Shown here one piece after another: positions 37,671 to 48,359 of a stretch of 64,000 nt of DNA. A program made the position numbers and the translations under genes. The notes below the pieces were generated by a model, which saw nothing but the letters and a program-made list of their open reading frames with translations, had not been told where the DNA came from and ran no database searches. Within the stretch, counting starts at the first letter, position 1. Every line of letters begins with the position of its first letter. The DNA is from Rhizobium sp. Root483D2. Its GTDB lineage: Bacteria > Pseudomonadota > Alphaproteobacteria > Rhizobiales > Rhizobiaceae. The stretch spans positions 244,585-308,584 of the forward strand of contig NZ_LMFB01000044.1 in the NCBI RefSeq assembly GCF_001426685.1. The letters run 5' to 3'.

Positions 37671-38327
37671 TTAGATTTCTTCGAGCATCATGGAAAGCAC
37701 CGTGCGCAGTCTTTCCTGCCTCTGCCTTGCCAGCGCGCGGCCGGCCGCCGTCTGGAAACCGTCCGTCAGCTTGAACAGTTTGGTTTCGAAATGGTCGATC
37801 GCAAAGGCCTTGTCGTCCAGCGGCCGGTTTTCCGCCAGCGGGTCCAGCGGATCATAGAGCCCGCTTCCCATCCGCCCGGCAATATAAAAGCAACGGGCAG
37901 CGCCGATCATGCCGATCGCATCCAGCCGGTCGGCATCCTGCAGGATTTTCGCCTCCAGACTTTCCGGCGGAATATTGGCGGAAAAGCTGTGGGTGATGAT
38001 CGCATGCGCGACCGCTGAGATTTCCATGGTGCGCCAGCCCAGCGCATCCAGCACCTCGAAAGCCTTTTCCGCCGCCAGTCGCGACGCCCTCTCGCGATCC
38101 GGCGCATTCTTTTCCACCGCGACGCAATCATGCAGCAGGACGGCGGCCGCGATCAGCCGCAGGTCGCCGCCCTCGGAGCCATGGATGCGCAGCGCATTCT
38201 TCCAGACCCGGATGAGATGGGCGGCATCATGCGAGCCGTCATTGCCGGAGAAGGCATGGGGCAGCAACTGTTCCGCAAGGACCTGGTGAGGCGCGAAAGC
38301 GGCGGAAAGCAAGGCAGTTTGGCTCAT
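37671..38327 (-). CDS. HD domain phosphohydrolase
   Basis: A 218-residue HD-fold protein of the YedJ-like group: GSHDAAHLIRVW near residue 32, AAVLLHDCVAVEKN, AIITHSFSANIPP and LQDADRLDAIG supply the metal-binding His and Asp residues. Such proteins hydrolyse phosphate esters; the substrate is not evident. It lies between MOSC and the DUF2339 gene, all on the minus strand with small gaps. Confidence 0.88.
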   Translation of the reverse strand: MSQTALLSAAFAPHQVLAEQLLPHAFSGNDGSHDAAHLIRVWKNALRIHGSEGGDLRLIAAAVLLHDCVAVEKNAPDRERASRLAAEKAFEVLDALGWRTMEISAVAHAIITHSFSANIPPESLEAKILQDADRLDAIGMIGAARCFYIAGRMGSGLYDPLDPLAENRPLDDKAFAIDHFETKLFKLTDGFQTAAGRALARQRQERLRTVLSMMLEEI

Positions 38328-38366
38328 GTCAAATCCATGCAGAAAGACCCGTTTCCCTTGATGGCG

Positions 38367-41228
38367 TCAGCCAGTCTGGCCAGACTGCGCCTCGATGTCC
38401 ACCGGCGTATCCTGTTGCGATGTGGCCTTGCCCGACAGGATCTTCTGGTAGAACAGCCCGATGCCAATCAGCACGGCGCCAAGGCCGATGAAGGATAGGG
38501 CGCGCAGGAAGCCTTCAAGATTGGCCATGTCGATCAGGAACACCTTCAGCACCGCCACGAAGACCAGAACCGCCGAGGCGATGCGGATGCTCTTGGCATT
38601 GAAGCGGGAGCCCAGAACCAGGAGCAGGACGCCGAGCAGCAGCCAGACGACGGAATAGGTGTAGGTCTCGCCCGCCAGAAAACCCTTCCAGTCGGCAATG
38701 TTCTGGCCCTGCCAGAAACGGCGCACCGAGAGCGTCGCCCAGGCAAAGACGAGCACGGCGGCGGCAACGGCCAGCACCGTCACATAGGGCACGGGCCGCT
38801 TGCCGTTCGCGTACCAGGCAAGGCCGGCATAGCCCAATCCGGGCAGCAGATAGCCGATCAGCAACAGATCGAAGAACGGTATGGCGCCGAGCAGCTCGCC
38901 GCTGAAATAGGGATTGAGGCCGATCAGATGGGCGCCCAGGATCGACACGATCGACAGGACGCCGATGGCCATGCTGCCGTAGCGGAAGACCGGGCTTGGC
39001 GACTTGCGGTCGAGCGTCATCAGGATGGCGGAACCGCCTATGGCAAGCAGCGTGTAGATCGACTGTTCACCAAGCGTCGGTACGGCACTGTCGAGCACGC
39101 CGCCGTTCATGGCATGGCGCACGAGGATGGCGACCGTCAGAAGCACGAACAGGCTGGCCAGCGCCTGCAACAGGTTGCGCACGCGCAGATCCGGCCAGCT
39201 CCGGAGCTCAAAGGCGCTGAGCACAAGCAGCAGCGCCGGAATGCCGTAGCCGGCGAGAAGCGCGTTGAAGACCGGGGTTCGGCCAAGATTGAGCGCGCCG
39301 ACAATGGTCGGCTCCCAGGCGATGCGGGCAAGGACGATGACAGCGGCACCCACCATCATCCAGGGCAATGCCGGCCAAACGCGCACCCGTGTTGCCGCAA
39401 CATAGGCGGCGCCCACGAGTGCGATCAGGATCGTGGTCGCAAGACCGTCGGTCAACGCATGCAGCGCAATGACGATGAGGCCAAGAGAACCGGCGACCAG
39501 GAAGGCCTGCGGCAGATCGAGGCCCTCACCCTCCTTCTCCTTACGCGAAAACCACTCGGCGAGGCCGAGAAGGGTAAGGCCAGCTGCCAGCGCAAACAGG
39601 CCATGCGGCAGATCGAATGTCAGGTTGCCGGTCATCAGCAGCGACATGCCGGTGAGCGCGATCGGCACGATCGCCGCAATCGCGGCCCAGATCGTTGCCA
39701 GAGGCGGCCTGCCGTTTCGATGCCGCTGAATGGCGAAAGCGCCGAGCGCCACGAAGACGCAGGAAAGCGCCATCGCGGCCAGCATCGCGGTGTGGCCGGA
39801 AATCGCGAAGGTCACGATATGACCGGGAATGGTCGGGTCGATATAGGTCAACAGGCCGCTCAGCGCCGTCATGCTCCAGACACCGACAATGGCAACCACG
39901 GCCGACAGGATGGCGGGATAGACGGCATAACCGCGCGATGCGCCAAGGGCTGCAAGAGCGGTCACGACAAGGCTGAATTCGACCACGGGATAACCGGAGG
40001 CGGTGGCAAGCGGGCTGATCATCGCCAGCGCCGTCAGCAGCGCGGAAATTCCGGTGGTGACCGTGACGGCGGCAAAAGGCGGCGTCATGATGCGCTCAAA
40101 GGAGAAACGCGTATCCAAAAGTGGCTGACCGGTCTCTGCAGGCTCGTTTTCTGCGCCGTCAGCGAAACGGCCGGGCCAGATGAAGGCGATACCGGCGATC
40201 ATGACCAGCATGATCAGGGTCACCGGCCGGGTTTCAAACGGTGTCGACGAGGCGATATAGGCGAGCGCCCAGAGGCTTAGGCCGATATTGGCCATGGACG
40301 GCACGACGGTCCAGCGGCGGATGCGGGCGGCGAGCAGAGTGGCAGTCCAGGCGACGGCGAGAAACCCGAACAGGCTCCAGGGGCTCGGGCTTTCGGACGA
40401 GACCAGCGCCGGGGTGATCAGCGAGGCGAGCAGTCCGAGACCGGCCAGCGCCTGCCCATGCAAAAGCGACAGACCGACGGTGGCGAGCGATACGATGGCC
40501 AGCAGCACGAAAGCCGTCACCGGCCCGATGAAACCATAGACACCATGGGCGGCATAGCAGACGCCGAACAATGTGACCGCGCCTGCAGCCGTCAAAATAC
40601 CGGGGATCATCGCGTTCTGGAACGCATCTGCGACCAGGGGCACCGCGCGGCGGCGCACGAACTCCCCGATCGCCATCAGCACGAGACCGAACACGGCCGC
40701 CATGGACAGGCGCACGGCGGGGCTCAGCAATCCGGCGTCGATGGAATATTTGACCATGAAAACGCCGCCGAGCGCCAGCGCGATACCGCCGACCCAGACG
40801 GCCCAGCGGGCGCCAAGGCGGCTTTCGAGGCTTTCCTTCTGGCGGGGTACGACCGCATCGATGGCGGTTGTTGCACGCGCACGGGCGCTGACGGGTTCGC
40901 CACGCGATGCCTTTTCGACGGCGTCCTGGCTGGGTGGCGGTCCGCCGAAAATGGCATCGCCCTTGCTGATTTCAGACATCTGCCGGGTTTGAGACGGTGT
41001 TGCCTCCAGCGGCTCTGCCCCATCCTGCGGCTGAGCGGCGGCTTCAACATTCGCATCGGCGGCCGGGGCCGTATAAGCGGCGGGGGCAACCGGACGGACT
41101 GCCTCAAGCTGCGCCACCTGTTCCTTGAGCGCGGCGATCTCGCCATCCAGCCTTTCGGCAGTCTTGCGTCCGTTGAGAAGCGCTGCAAGCGCTAGACCAA
41201 AAGCAACGAAAGCAATGACTTCGAGCAT
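38367..41228 (-). CDS. DUF2339 giant membrane protein
   Basis: A 953-residue protein with more than 20 hydrophobic segments over almost the whole length. The N-terminus has a membrane helix, then a coiled-coil-like stretch (LDGEIAALKEQVAQLE), then a Pro/Ala linker up to about residue 130, followed by WAVWVGGIALALGGVFMVKYS, the typical DUF2339 entry. Function of the family is unknown. GGGAG before the ATG at 41228 decides the start. Confidence 0.9.
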   Translation of the reverse strand: MLEVIAFVAFGLALAALLNGRKTAERLDGEIAALKEQVAQLEAVRPVAPAAYTAPAADANVEAAAQPQDGAEPLEATPSQTRQMSEISKGDAIFGGPPPSQDAVEKASRGEPVSARARATTAIDAVVPRQKESLESRLGARWAVWVGGIALALGGVFMVKYSIDAGLLSPAVRLSMAAVFGLVLMAIGEFVRRRAVPLVADAFQNAMIPGILTAAGAVTLFGVCYAAHGVYGFIGPVTAFVLLAIVSLATVGLSLLHGQALAGLGLLASLITPALVSSESPSPWSLFGFLAVAWTATLLAARIRRWTVVPSMANIGLSLWALAYIASSTPFETRPVTLIMLVMIAGIAFIWPGRFADGAENEPAETGQPLLDTRFSFERIMTPPFAAVTVTTGISALLTALAMISPLATASGYPVVEFSLVVTALAALGASRGYAVYPAILSAVVAIVGVWSMTALSGLLTYIDPTIPGHIVTFAISGHTAMLAAMALSCVFVALGAFAIQRHRNGRPPLATIWAAIAAIVPIALTGMSLLMTGNLTFDLPHGLFALAAGLTLLGLAEWFSRKEKEGEGLDLPQAFLVAGSLGLIVIALHALTDGLATTILIALVGAAYVAATRVRVWPALPWMMVGAAVIVLARIAWEPTIVGALNLGRTPVFNALLAGYGIPALLLVLSAFELRSWPDLRVRNLLQALASLFVLLTVAILVRHAMNGGVLDSAVPTLGEQSIYTLLAIGGSAILMTLDRKSPSPVFRYGSMAIGVLSIVSILGAHLIGLNPYFSGELLGAIPFFDLLLIGYLLPGLGYAGLAWYANGKRPVPYVTVLAVAAAVLVFAWATLSVRRFWQGQNIADWKGFLAGETYTYSVVWLLLGVLLLVLGSRFNAKSIRIASAVLVFVAVLKVFLIDMANLEGFLRALSFIGLGAVLIGIGLFYQKILSGKATSQQDTPVDIEAQSGQTG

Positions 41229-41411
41229 GTTTTCTCCCAGGCACCTGGACCGGCGCAACGCTGCCGACCATACAGCTTTTCAATCAAAGGCCAAATCGGA
41301 GACGGCTGAGCCCGGCAATCTCTTCACGGGATAATTGCCAAATTTTGATCATTTCCGGATAAATCTTAGGGAGACTGCAACCGCACCCGGCCGGACGGGA
41401 CCTGTAAGAGC

Positions 41412-41921
41412 CTATCGCATCAGGTTCTCGATCGGAAAGATCGCGCAGGTTTCCGTGCCATGTGCCAGAAGCTTGCCATTCCTGTCCGTCAGCCGGGCTT
41501 CCGAGGTGGCGAGCGTGCGGCCGCGATGGACGATCTTGCCTTCGCAGTAAACCTCCCCCATTCCAGGCAGCAGCGGGCGCACGAGATTGACCTTGAACTC
41601 GACCGTCGTATAGGCTTCGCCCGGCTTCAGCGTTGTCATCACGGCGCAGCCGAGTGCTGAATCCATGATCGTCGCCGCCCAGCCGCCATGCACGGTGCCG
41701 AGCGGATTGAGATGCTCGGCGGATGGCAGGCCTGTAAAGACCACCCTGCCCTCCTCGACCTCGGTCAATCCGAATTTGAGAGTCGCGGCCATCGGCGGTG
41801 CCGGGTGCACGCCCGCCAGCAGATCCCGCATCGCCTTCAGTCCGCCGTCGCGCGCCACAATGTCAAGCGGCACCGTGCCGATGCCGGACACGGTCATTCC
41901 GGGGTAGAGTTCGATGCTCAT
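41412..41921 (-). CDS. PaaI family hotdog thioesterase
   Basis: A 169-residue hotdog-fold thioesterase. The active-site block is [21 protein letters not shown], shown here as [18 protein letters not shown], with the conserved Gly-Gly and Asp. It would hydrolyse acyl-CoA substrates. Its ATG overlaps the recO stop (ATGA), so it is translated downstream of recO, a coupling with no obvious biochemical reason. Confidence 0.88.
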   Translation of the reverse strand: MSIELYPGMTVSGIGTVPLDIVARDGGLKAMRDLLAGVHPAPPMAATLKFGLTEVEEGRVVFTGLPSAEHLNPLGTVHGGWAATIMDSALGCAVMTTLKPGEAYTTVEFKVNLVRPLLPGMGEVYCEGKIVHRGRTLATSEARLTDRNGKLLAHGTETCAIFPIENLMR

Positions 41922-42682
41922 GCTGTCGGGATTCCTGATGGCGGGGGCGTGGCGCCTTGCGGCTTCAAGGCCTTGAGTGCGGCCTGGACGAAACCATCGC
42001 GGGCGGCTGAAAGGCCAAGGCCGCGCGGCTCGTAGACATGGCGGTGCAGAAAGAAGGCCGTCATGCGGAAGGCGGCGGCCAGGCTGTCATAATCGGCGGC
42101 ACCGCCATCGGCCAGAAAACCCGGCAGCGCCAGCATCTTGCCGGCATAGGGCGCGCCCGCAGTGCGGCTGACGGCACGGCCGGATTTCGGCGAGACATAG
42201 ATCAGGTCCTCGCGCGTGCCGGTTGCGGCACATTCGGCAAGGTCCAGCCCGAAGCCGAGATCGTTCAGGACGGCGATCTCGAAGCGGACGAACAGTTCGC
42301 CCGCGTCGCTCGGATCGTGCAGGTTTTCCAGGATGACATCGAGCGCTTCATAAAGATGCGGATGCGGATCGCGCTCGGGCAAAAGCCGCAGGAGCGCGCC
42401 CATGGCCTGGACGCCATAGACCGAGGTTGCCGCTTCCATCAGCCGGGCGGCGCGCAGCCGGACCGGCTCCATTTTGAATTCGCCGAGATGCTCGTCAAGC
42501 CGTGCGCGCCAGGTGACCTCGACCTCGTTGCCGGGCTGCAGCACCGGCTGCATCGTCCGCGACCGGCCACCGCGCACCAGCCCGAGATGGCGGCCGCGCG
42601 CACGCGTCATCACCTCGGCCACGACGGAGGTTTCCCCGTGACGCTTGACGCCGATGATGATGGCCTGATCGCTCCATTGCAT
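41918..42682 (-). CDS. recO: DNA repair protein RecO
   Basis: RecO helps load RecA onto SSB-coated single strands in the RecFOR pathway. The 254-residue protein begins [19 protein letters not shown], the OB-fold start of alphaproteobacterial RecO, and continues with GGRSR and [17 protein letters not shown]. An upstream ATG adding 12 residues is less likely by family length. In rhizobia recO is often next to era; here about 7 kb of other genes lie between. Confidence 0.93.
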   Translation of the reverse strand: MQWSDQAIIIGVKRHGETSVVAEVMTRARGRHLGLVRGGRSRTMQPVLQPGNEVEVTWRARLDEHLGEFKMEPVRLRAARLMEAATSVYGVQAMGALLRLLPERDPHPHLYEALDVILENLHDPSDAGELFVRFEIAVLNDLGFGLDLAECAATGTREDLIYVSPKSGRAVSRTAGAPYAGKMLALPGFLADGGAADYDSLAAAFRMTAFFLHRHVYEPRGLGLSAARDGFVQAALKALKPQGATPPPSGIPTA

Positions 42683-42777
42683 GTCTTCAGTTTTACCCCT
42701 GGCGGCAGGCGAAGACAATCCGGACGAAACGCAGTTGCCGGAGGTCCGCGCAACCGGACGTCCCGGTGATCAAAATC

Positions 42778-45099
42778 CTATTTCCGCTTCATGGCCTCGG
42801 CGAGTGCCGCGCCAAACGCACCTTGCGACGGGGCCTGCGGTTTCTGCTGCTGGACCCGGGACAAGGTCTGGCGCGCCTGTGCAGCCGCCTTCGGATCGCT
42901 CTTCATCTCGCGCCCGCCTGACTCTGCGGCACCTTCCTTGCGCATGGTGAGCGCGATGCGCTTGCGGGGGATATCGACCTCGGTGACGCGCACCTGCACG
43001 ACATCGCCGGCTTTCACCACCTCATGCGGGTCCTTGACGAAACGGTCGGCGAGTTGCGAGACATGCACCAGCCCGTCCTGATGCACGCCGATATCGACGA
43101 AGGCGCCGAAGGCGGCAACGTTGGTGACCGTGCCTTCGAGCAGCATGCCCGGCTTCAGATCCTTGATGTCATCGACGCCATCGGCAAAGGTGGCCGTCTT
43201 AAAGGACGGGCGCGGATCCCGGCCGGGCTTTTCGAGTTCGGCGAAAATGTCCTTGACGGTCGGCAGGCCGAAGCGCTCATCGACGAAGGTTTTCGGATCG
43301 AGGCTCTTCAGTGCGGCGCTATCGCCCATGATGGCGCGCAGATCGCGGCCGCAGGCGGCAACGATCTTCTTGGCCACGCCATAGGCTTCCGGATGGACAG
43401 ACGAAGCATCGAGCGGCTCCTTGCCATCGCGGATGCGCAGAAAGCCGGCGCATTGTTCGAACGTGCGGGCGCCGAGACGCGGCACTTTCATCAGTTCCTT
43501 GCGGCTGGTAAAGGCGCCGGTCGCATCGCGATGGGCGACGATGGCTTCAGCCGAGGACTTGCCGAGACCGGAGACGCGGGCCAGCAGCGGGGCGGACGCC
43601 GTATTCAGATCAACGCCCACCGCATTCACCGCATCTTCGACGACGGCCTCGAGCGAGCGGTTGAGACGGCCCTGATCGACGTCATGCTGATACTGGCCGA
43701 CGCCGATCGATTTCGGCTCGATCTTCACCAGTTCGGCGAGCGGATCCTGCAGGCGGCGGGCAATCGAGACGGCACCGCGCAGGGAGACGTCAAGGCCTGG
43801 AAATTCATCGGCAGCGGCCTGCGATGCGGAATAGACCGATGCGCCCGCTTCCGAAACGATCACCTTGGTGGGCTTGGAACCGGCCGGCAATTGCGTCAGC
43901 ATATCGGCGACCAGGCGTTCGGTCTCGCGGCTGCCGGTGCCGTTGCCGATGGCGATCAGTTCGACCTTGTGCTTGCGGATCAGGCTCGCCAGTTCGGCCT
44001 GCGTGCCACGAATGTCGTTCTTGGGCGGGAAAGGATAGACGGTCGTGGTTTCCAGCAGCTTGCCGGTACCATCGACGACGGCCACCTTGACGCCGGTGCG
44101 GATACCCGGATCAAGGCCCATCGTGGCGCGCGATCCGGCGGGGGCTGCAAGCAGCAAGTCCTTCAGATTGCGGGCAAAGACGTGGATCGCCTCCTCTTCG
44201 GCCCGCTCGCGCAATTCGCGCATCAGGTCGAGCGACAGCGATAGTGAGAGCTTGACGCGCCAGGTCCAGCCGATCATGTCCATCAGCCACGTATCGCCGG
44301 GCAGCGTGCCGCCGATCTTGTAGACGGCGGCGATGGTGCGCTCGACGGGTTTGACCGGGGACGTGTCGTCGAGATCGACGACGATATCGACGGAGAGGAA
44401 TTCCTCGTTCCAGCCGCGCAGCATGGCCAGCGCGCGGTGCCCGGCCACCGTCGCCCATTTTTCCGAATGATCGAAATAATCCGAAAACTTGGCGCCGGCC
44501 TCCTGCTTTCCCTCGACAACCTTGGAGCGGATCTGCGCCACCTGGCGCATATGGGCACGCAGCCGGCCGAGCAGATCGGCATTTTCGCTGATACCTTCGG
44601 CAATGATGTCACGGGCGCCGTCGAGCGCTGTTTTTACATCCGGCACCTCGGCGGTGATATAGGCGCCGGCGCGGTCGGCGGGTGCAATCGTGCGGTCGGC
44701 CAGGATGGCTTCGGCAAGCGGCCCCAAGCCACGTTCGCGGGCAATCTCGGCCTTGGTGCGGCGCTTGGGCTTATAGGGCAGATAGATGTCTTCCAGTTCC
44801 GCCTTGGTCGTCACACCGGCGATCTTGGCTTCCAGCTCCGCCGTCAGCTTGTCCTGGCTGCGGATTGAATCGAGGATCGAGGTCCGGCGCGCCTCGAGTT
44901 CACGCAGATAGACCAGCCGTTCGGCGAGATTGCGCAGCTGCGTATCGTCCAGCCCACCGGTCACTTCCTTGCGGTAGCGGGCGATGAAGGGAACGGTCGC
45001 GCCCTCGTCCAGAAGCTCAATGGCTGCGATCGCCTGGGCGGGCGTCGCCTTGATTTCCTGGGCGATGAGGACAGCGATGGATTTTGATGGCAGGGACAT
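42778..45099 (-). CDS. tex: Tex family S1 RNA-binding transcription accessory protein
   Basis: A 773-residue Tex protein: N-terminal helical region starting with [11 protein letters not shown] and [17 protein letters not shown], a YqgF/RNase H-like domain ([16 protein letters not shown]), a helix-hairpin-helix region ([14 protein letters not shown]) and a C-terminal S1 domain ([18 protein letters not shown]). Tex interacts with RNA polymerase and RNA. The start is placed at the conserved MSLPSKS; an upstream ATG at 45144 would add 15 residues. The tail after S1 is Lys/Gln-rich. Confidence 0.95.
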   Translation of the reverse strand: MSLPSKSIAVLIAQEIKATPAQAIAAIELLDEGATVPFIARYRKEVTGGLDDTQLRNLAERLVYLRELEARRTSILDSIRSQDKLTAELEAKIAGVTTKAELEDIYLPYKPKRRTKAEIARERGLGPLAEAILADRTIAPADRAGAYITAEVPDVKTALDGARDIIAEGISENADLLGRLRAHMRQVAQIRSKVVEGKQEAGAKFSDYFDHSEKWATVAGHRALAMLRGWNEEFLSVDIVVDLDDTSPVKPVERTIAAVYKIGGTLPGDTWLMDMIGWTWRVKLSLSLSLDLMRELRERAEEEAIHVFARNLKDLLLAAPAGSRATMGLDPGIRTGVKVAVVDGTGKLLETTTVYPFPPKNDIRGTQAELASLIRKHKVELIAIGNGTGSRETERLVADMLTQLPAGSKPTKVIVSEAGASVYSASQAAADEFPGLDVSLRGAVSIARRLQDPLAELVKIEPKSIGVGQYQHDVDQGRLNRSLEAVVEDAVNAVGVDLNTASAPLLARVSGLGKSSAEAIVAHRDATGAFTSRKELMKVPRLGARTFEQCAGFLRIRDGKEPLDASSVHPEAYGVAKKIVAACGRDLRAIMGDSAALKSLDPKTFVDERFGLPTVKDIFAELEKPGRDPRPSFKTATFADGVDDIKDLKPGMLLEGTVTNVAAFGAFVDIGVHQDGLVHVSQLADRFVKDPHEVVKAGDVVQVRVTEVDIPRKRIALTMRKEGAAESGGREMKSDPKAAAQARQTLSRVQQQKPQAPSQGAFGAALAEAMKRK

Positions 45100-45224
45100 G
45101 GCATTCCGTGGTTTGCGGTGATTTGGCGGGAACCATAGATGCACATGCCTTCAAGGCCAAGTGAAGGCGCAAGCCATCACGGGGGCGTCCACAGATGGAT
45201 GGCGATGACGTGGCCGCCGGTGGC

Positions 45225-46481
45225 TCAGAATTCCACCGGCTCGAGCGGCGCACGGGTCTTTTCGAAGTCGCGCAAGGCCGCTTCCCGCTCGGAAATATAG
45301 TTGCGCGTAAAGGGCACCGCCTCCAGCTCGTGCGACAGCTGAATCTGGAAGATCGACAGGTTGTCGTAAAGGAAGGCCGTTTCCGACGAGGCGAGATAGA
45401 ACTCCCACATGCGGAAGAACCGCTCGTCGTAAAGCCGGATCGCTTCTTCCTTGCGGGCGGTGAACCGCTCGCGCCAGGCCCGCAGCGTGTGGGCATAGTG
45501 CATCGGCAGGATTTCGATATCGCGGATCACCAGCCGCGCCTTTTCGATCGCGGGCACCACTTCCGACAGCGCCGGCATGTAGCCGCCGGGGAAGATATAT
45601 TTCTCGATCCAGGGATTGGTCGCCCAGGGCTTTTCCGCCTGGCCGATCGAATGCAGTACCATCACGCCCTTGGGCGCCAAAAGGCCGGCCATCTTGGTGA
45701 AGAAATTGCCGTAATTTGCCATGCCGACATGCTCGAACATGCCGACAGAGACGATGCGGTCGAACTGGCGATCGACCATCGTGCGGTAATCCTGCAGCTC
45801 GAAGCGGACGCGGTCCTCAAGCCCGCGCTTTTGCGCCCGGACGCGCGAGACTTTCAGCTGTTCCTCGCTGAGCGTAATGCCGGTGACATTCACGCCAGAG
45901 GATTCGGCCAGATACATGCCCATGCCGCCCCAGCCGGAACCGACCTCCAGCACCGTTTGTCCGGGCTGCAGCAGGAGCTTGGCGGCGATATGGCGCTTCT
46001 TGGCCGCCTGTGCCTCGTCCAGACTGATGCCGGGCGGGTCGAAATAGGCGCAGGAATATTGCCAGTCCTGATCCAGAAACAAATCGAACAGCTTGCCGTC
46101 GAGATCGTAGTGATGGGCGACATTGTGCTTGTTGCGATTGACCGGCAGGCGGCTCTTGATCTGCTGTTCGGCCACATGCAGAAGCGCTGTTGCCGTATTG
46201 CTGATGGTGGCCGCCTTTTCCAGGCCGTTGGCCTTCACCATCGATATCAGATCGAAGATATTGCCCTCGTCGATAACGATGCGGCCTTCGACATACATTT
46301 CGCCGAAGCGCAGGCCCGGATCGCGCAGGATGGCCTTTTCGGCCTCCTCATCCAGCGTTCGCACGGTGACGGGAATGCCGGACCCGTCGCCGAGAATGGC
46401 ACGTTCTCCAGACGAGAGGATGAGTGTCAGATTGCCTTTTTGAACCAGCCGGCGGAAAATTCTCAGAAATGTCGTGTTCAT
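45225..46481 (-). CDS. cfa: Cyclopropane-fatty-acyl-phospholipid synthase
   Basis: Cfa uses S-adenosylmethionine to add a methylene bridge to unsaturated acyl chains of membrane lipids, usually in stationary phase or acid stress. The 418-residue protein carries the SAM motif VLEVGSGWGG at 177-186, YDLDGKLFDLFLD before it, and MFEHVG and KYIFPGG motifs after. Length fits the family. Rhizobia often have more than one paralogue, so the symbol is family-level. Confidence 0.93.
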   Translation of the reverse strand: MNTTFLRIFRRLVQKGNLTLILSSGERAILGDGSGIPVTVRTLDEEAEKAILRDPGLRFGEMYVEGRIVIDEGNIFDLISMVKANGLEKAATISNTATALLHVAEQQIKSRLPVNRNKHNVAHHYDLDGKLFDLFLDQDWQYSCAYFDPPGISLDEAQAAKKRHIAAKLLLQPGQTVLEVGSGWGGMGMYLAESSGVNVTGITLSEEQLKVSRVRAQKRGLEDRVRFELQDYRTMVDRQFDRIVSVGMFEHVGMANYGNFFTKMAGLLAPKGVMVLHSIGQAEKPWATNPWIEKYIFPGGYMPALSEVVPAIEKARLVIRDIEILPMHYAHTLRAWRERFTARKEEAIRLYDERFFRMWEFYLASSETAFLYDNLSIFQIQLSHELEAVPFTRNYISEREAALRDFEKTRAPLEPVEF

Positions 46482-46784
46482 TCCGGACCTCGACCACAGA
46501 TGCTAAAACATTCTGGTGAATGGTCACGTGCCGCCGGCCTTGGTTATGCCGGACGTTCGGAAACGAGAAGAACCGCAGCTGGAGCGCCGTCGGCGTCGTC
46601 CGGGACAGACGGGATGTGCGGCAACACTGAAACGGTCGCCGTCCGGCTGCCGGACAGATCGTCTGGGCACCCCGGCCGGGGAGCTCTATCCATCAGAACA
46701 TCCGCTAGGATAATTCCATTTTAGCATTGCGCAATAGGTGCACTGGTCCCTCAAGGATTTATTTGCTTAGCAAATCCTTCGCGG
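46482..46784. other. Intergenic region between cfa and the hydroquinone reductase gene
   Basis: About 300 bases without a supported gene. It must hold the cfa promoter. Near the right end a hairpin-forming sequence (46753-46779, arms AAGGATTT/AAATCCTT with an alternative ATTTGC/GCAAAT pairing) follows the stop of the reductase gene but has no U-tract. Confidence 0.5.
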
Positions 46785-47783
46785 TCAAACCGCCATTACA
46801 CCCTCGCCTGCAAGCCTTTCGCGATCATGCGGACGATCGAGGTCGAGCTCTGGGCCGAGCGGCACGATCAAGGTTGGGTTGATATGGGCGATGGAGTAAT
46901 AGCCGCGCTTGATATGATCGATCCGCGCCGTCTCGCGGATGCCGGGCCATTGATAGATTTCCCGCAGGTAATTCGACAGGCTGGGATAGTCCTCCAGACG
47001 CCGCAGATTGCATTTGAAAGCGCCGTGATAGGCGGCATCGAAGCGGATCAGCGTAACGAAGAGGCGGATATCGGCTTCGGTGAAATGGGTGCCCGCAATA
47101 TAGCGGTTGCTCGAAAGATGCTCTTCCAGCGTATCCAGCATGCCGAAAAGGCTGGTGACCGCTTCCTCATAGGCGCCTTGCGTCCTGGCAAAGCCTGCCC
47201 GGTAGACACCGTTGTTGACCCGGTCGTAAATCGGCGCGTTCCAGCGGTCGATGACCGGCCGCAGGCTTTGCGGATAGAAATCCTGGCTATCGCCCGTCAG
47301 ATGGTTGAAGGCCGTGTTGAGGATGCGGATGATATCGGCGGACTCGTTGTTGACGATTCGGCCTTGCTTGCGATCCCACAGCACCGGCACGGACACCTTG
47401 CCGGTATAGTGCGGGTCCGATGCGGTGTAGAGTTCATGCTGATAGCGGATCTTGCCGGCGCGCGGACCGGCATCCTGCGGCTCCTGATAGGTCCAGCCGT
47501 TTTCGCCAAGTTCCGGCTCGGAGATCGACACTGCAACAATATCCTGCAGTCCTTTCAGGGCGCGCATCATCAGCGTGCGCGACGCCCAGGGGCAGATGAA
47601 GGCGACGAAGAGCTGATAGCGCCCGGCTTCAGCTGGAAAAGCCGCCTGCCCCTCCGGCCCCGGCGATCCATCGGCCGTGATCCAGCTGCGAAAGCTGGTC
47701 GGCTCGCGGTGAAAGGCGCCGTTCTTCATCTCGCTGGCGGCGACATCCCCGGTTTCCCATTTTCCATCGACCAGCTGCGGCAT
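46785..47783 (-). CDS. yqjG: Glutathionyl-hydroquinone reductase
   Basis: A 332-residue Xi-class glutathione transferase that reduces glutathionyl-hydroquinones. The catalytic Cys64 is in FICPWASRT, and the C-terminal helical domain contains SNRYIAGTHFTEADIRLF. Start taken at MPQLVDGKWE, as in relatives; an upstream start would add nine residues. It is divergent from arsR; glutathione-linked chemistry is also used by ArsC. Confidence 0.93.
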   Translation of the reverse strand: MPQLVDGKWETGDVAASEMKNGAFHREPTSFRSWITADGSPGPEGQAAFPAEAGRYQLFVAFICPWASRTLMMRALKGLQDIVAVSISEPELGENGWTYQEPQDAGPRAGKIRYQHELYTASDPHYTGKVSVPVLWDRKQGRIVNNESADIIRILNTAFNHLTGDSQDFYPQSLRPVIDRWNAPIYDRVNNGVYRAGFARTQGAYEEAVTSLFGMLDTLEEHLSSNRYIAGTHFTEADIRLFVTLIRFDAAYHGAFKCNLRRLEDYPSLSNYLREIYQWPGIRETARIDHIKRGYYSIAHINPTLIVPLGPELDLDRPHDRERLAGEGVMAV

Positions 47784-47948
47784 TGTCTCGTCCCGTCCTT
47801 GTCCCGGCAAAAGCCCGGAACTGCCGGGCCGTCACTCCCTCTGAAATCTCATGGGCCTGCAAAAACGGCAAGGGTGCAGACCCGCAACAGACTGTTCGAT
47901 GATCGGCACCGCCGTTCGGCCTGGCAAAATGCTTGACGAGTGAGTATC

Positions 47949-47968
47949 ATGTCGATAAATCTCGACAT
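47949..47968. promoter_or_regulatory. ArsR operator abutting the arsR start codon
   Basis: A perfect 7-base inverted repeat ATGTCGA / TCGACAT with a 6-base AT-rich spacer ends directly before the arsR ATG at 47969. A TTGACG box at 47933-47938 could be the -35, which puts the -10 within the palindrome and transcription start near the ATG. ArsR repressors bind such palindromes; binding here is inferred. Confidence 0.75.
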
Positions 47969-48325
47969 ATGGACAATATTGACACTATCGCGGCTTTCGC
48001 AGCCCTTGCCCAGACCACGCGCCTGGATTCCTTCCGGCTGCTCGTGACCCACGAACCGGACGGACTGCCCGCCGGCGAAATCGCCCGGCAGCTGAACGTT
48101 CCCCACAACACCATGTCCACCCATCTGGCGATCCTGCAGCGTGCCGGGCTGATCACGGCGGAGCGGCAGAGCCGGTCGATCGTCTACCGCGCCAGCCTCG
48201 ACAGCCTGCGCACCGTGGTGACGTTTCTCGTCAAGGATTGCTGCTCGAGCCATCCCGATCTCTGCGCACCGCTGATCGACGACCTCGTGCCCTGCTGCGC
48301 GCCAAAGGAACAGGGCCATGCCTGA
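47969..48325 (+). CDS. arsR: ArsR family arsenic-responsive repressor
   Basis: A 118-residue winged-helix repressor. The recognition region is HNTMSTHLAILQRAGLI. C-terminal cysteines at 91, 92, 99, 109 and 110 (DCCSSHPDLC, PCC) form an As(III) site of the C-terminal type known from Acidithiobacillus ArsR, instead of the N-terminal-helix CVC type. There is no room for a ribosome binding site if transcription starts beside the operator, so translation may be leaderless. The end overlaps the first possible arsC start. Confidence 0.9.
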   Translation: MDNIDTIAAFAALAQTTRLDSFRLLVTHEPDGLPAGEIARQLNVPHNTMSTHLAILQRAGLITAERQSRSIVYRASLDSLRTVVTFLVKDCCSSHPDLCAPLIDDLVPCCAPKEQGHA

Positions 48326-48359
48326 ACACACATACGAACGCCCGCAACGAGAGCCAGCC

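Noticed and set aside
38928..40280. 450-codon plus-strand frame opposite the DUF2339 gene
   Set aside because: Arg/His/Asp/Gln-rich shadow of a membrane protein gene; the opposite strand shows regular hydrophobic helices.
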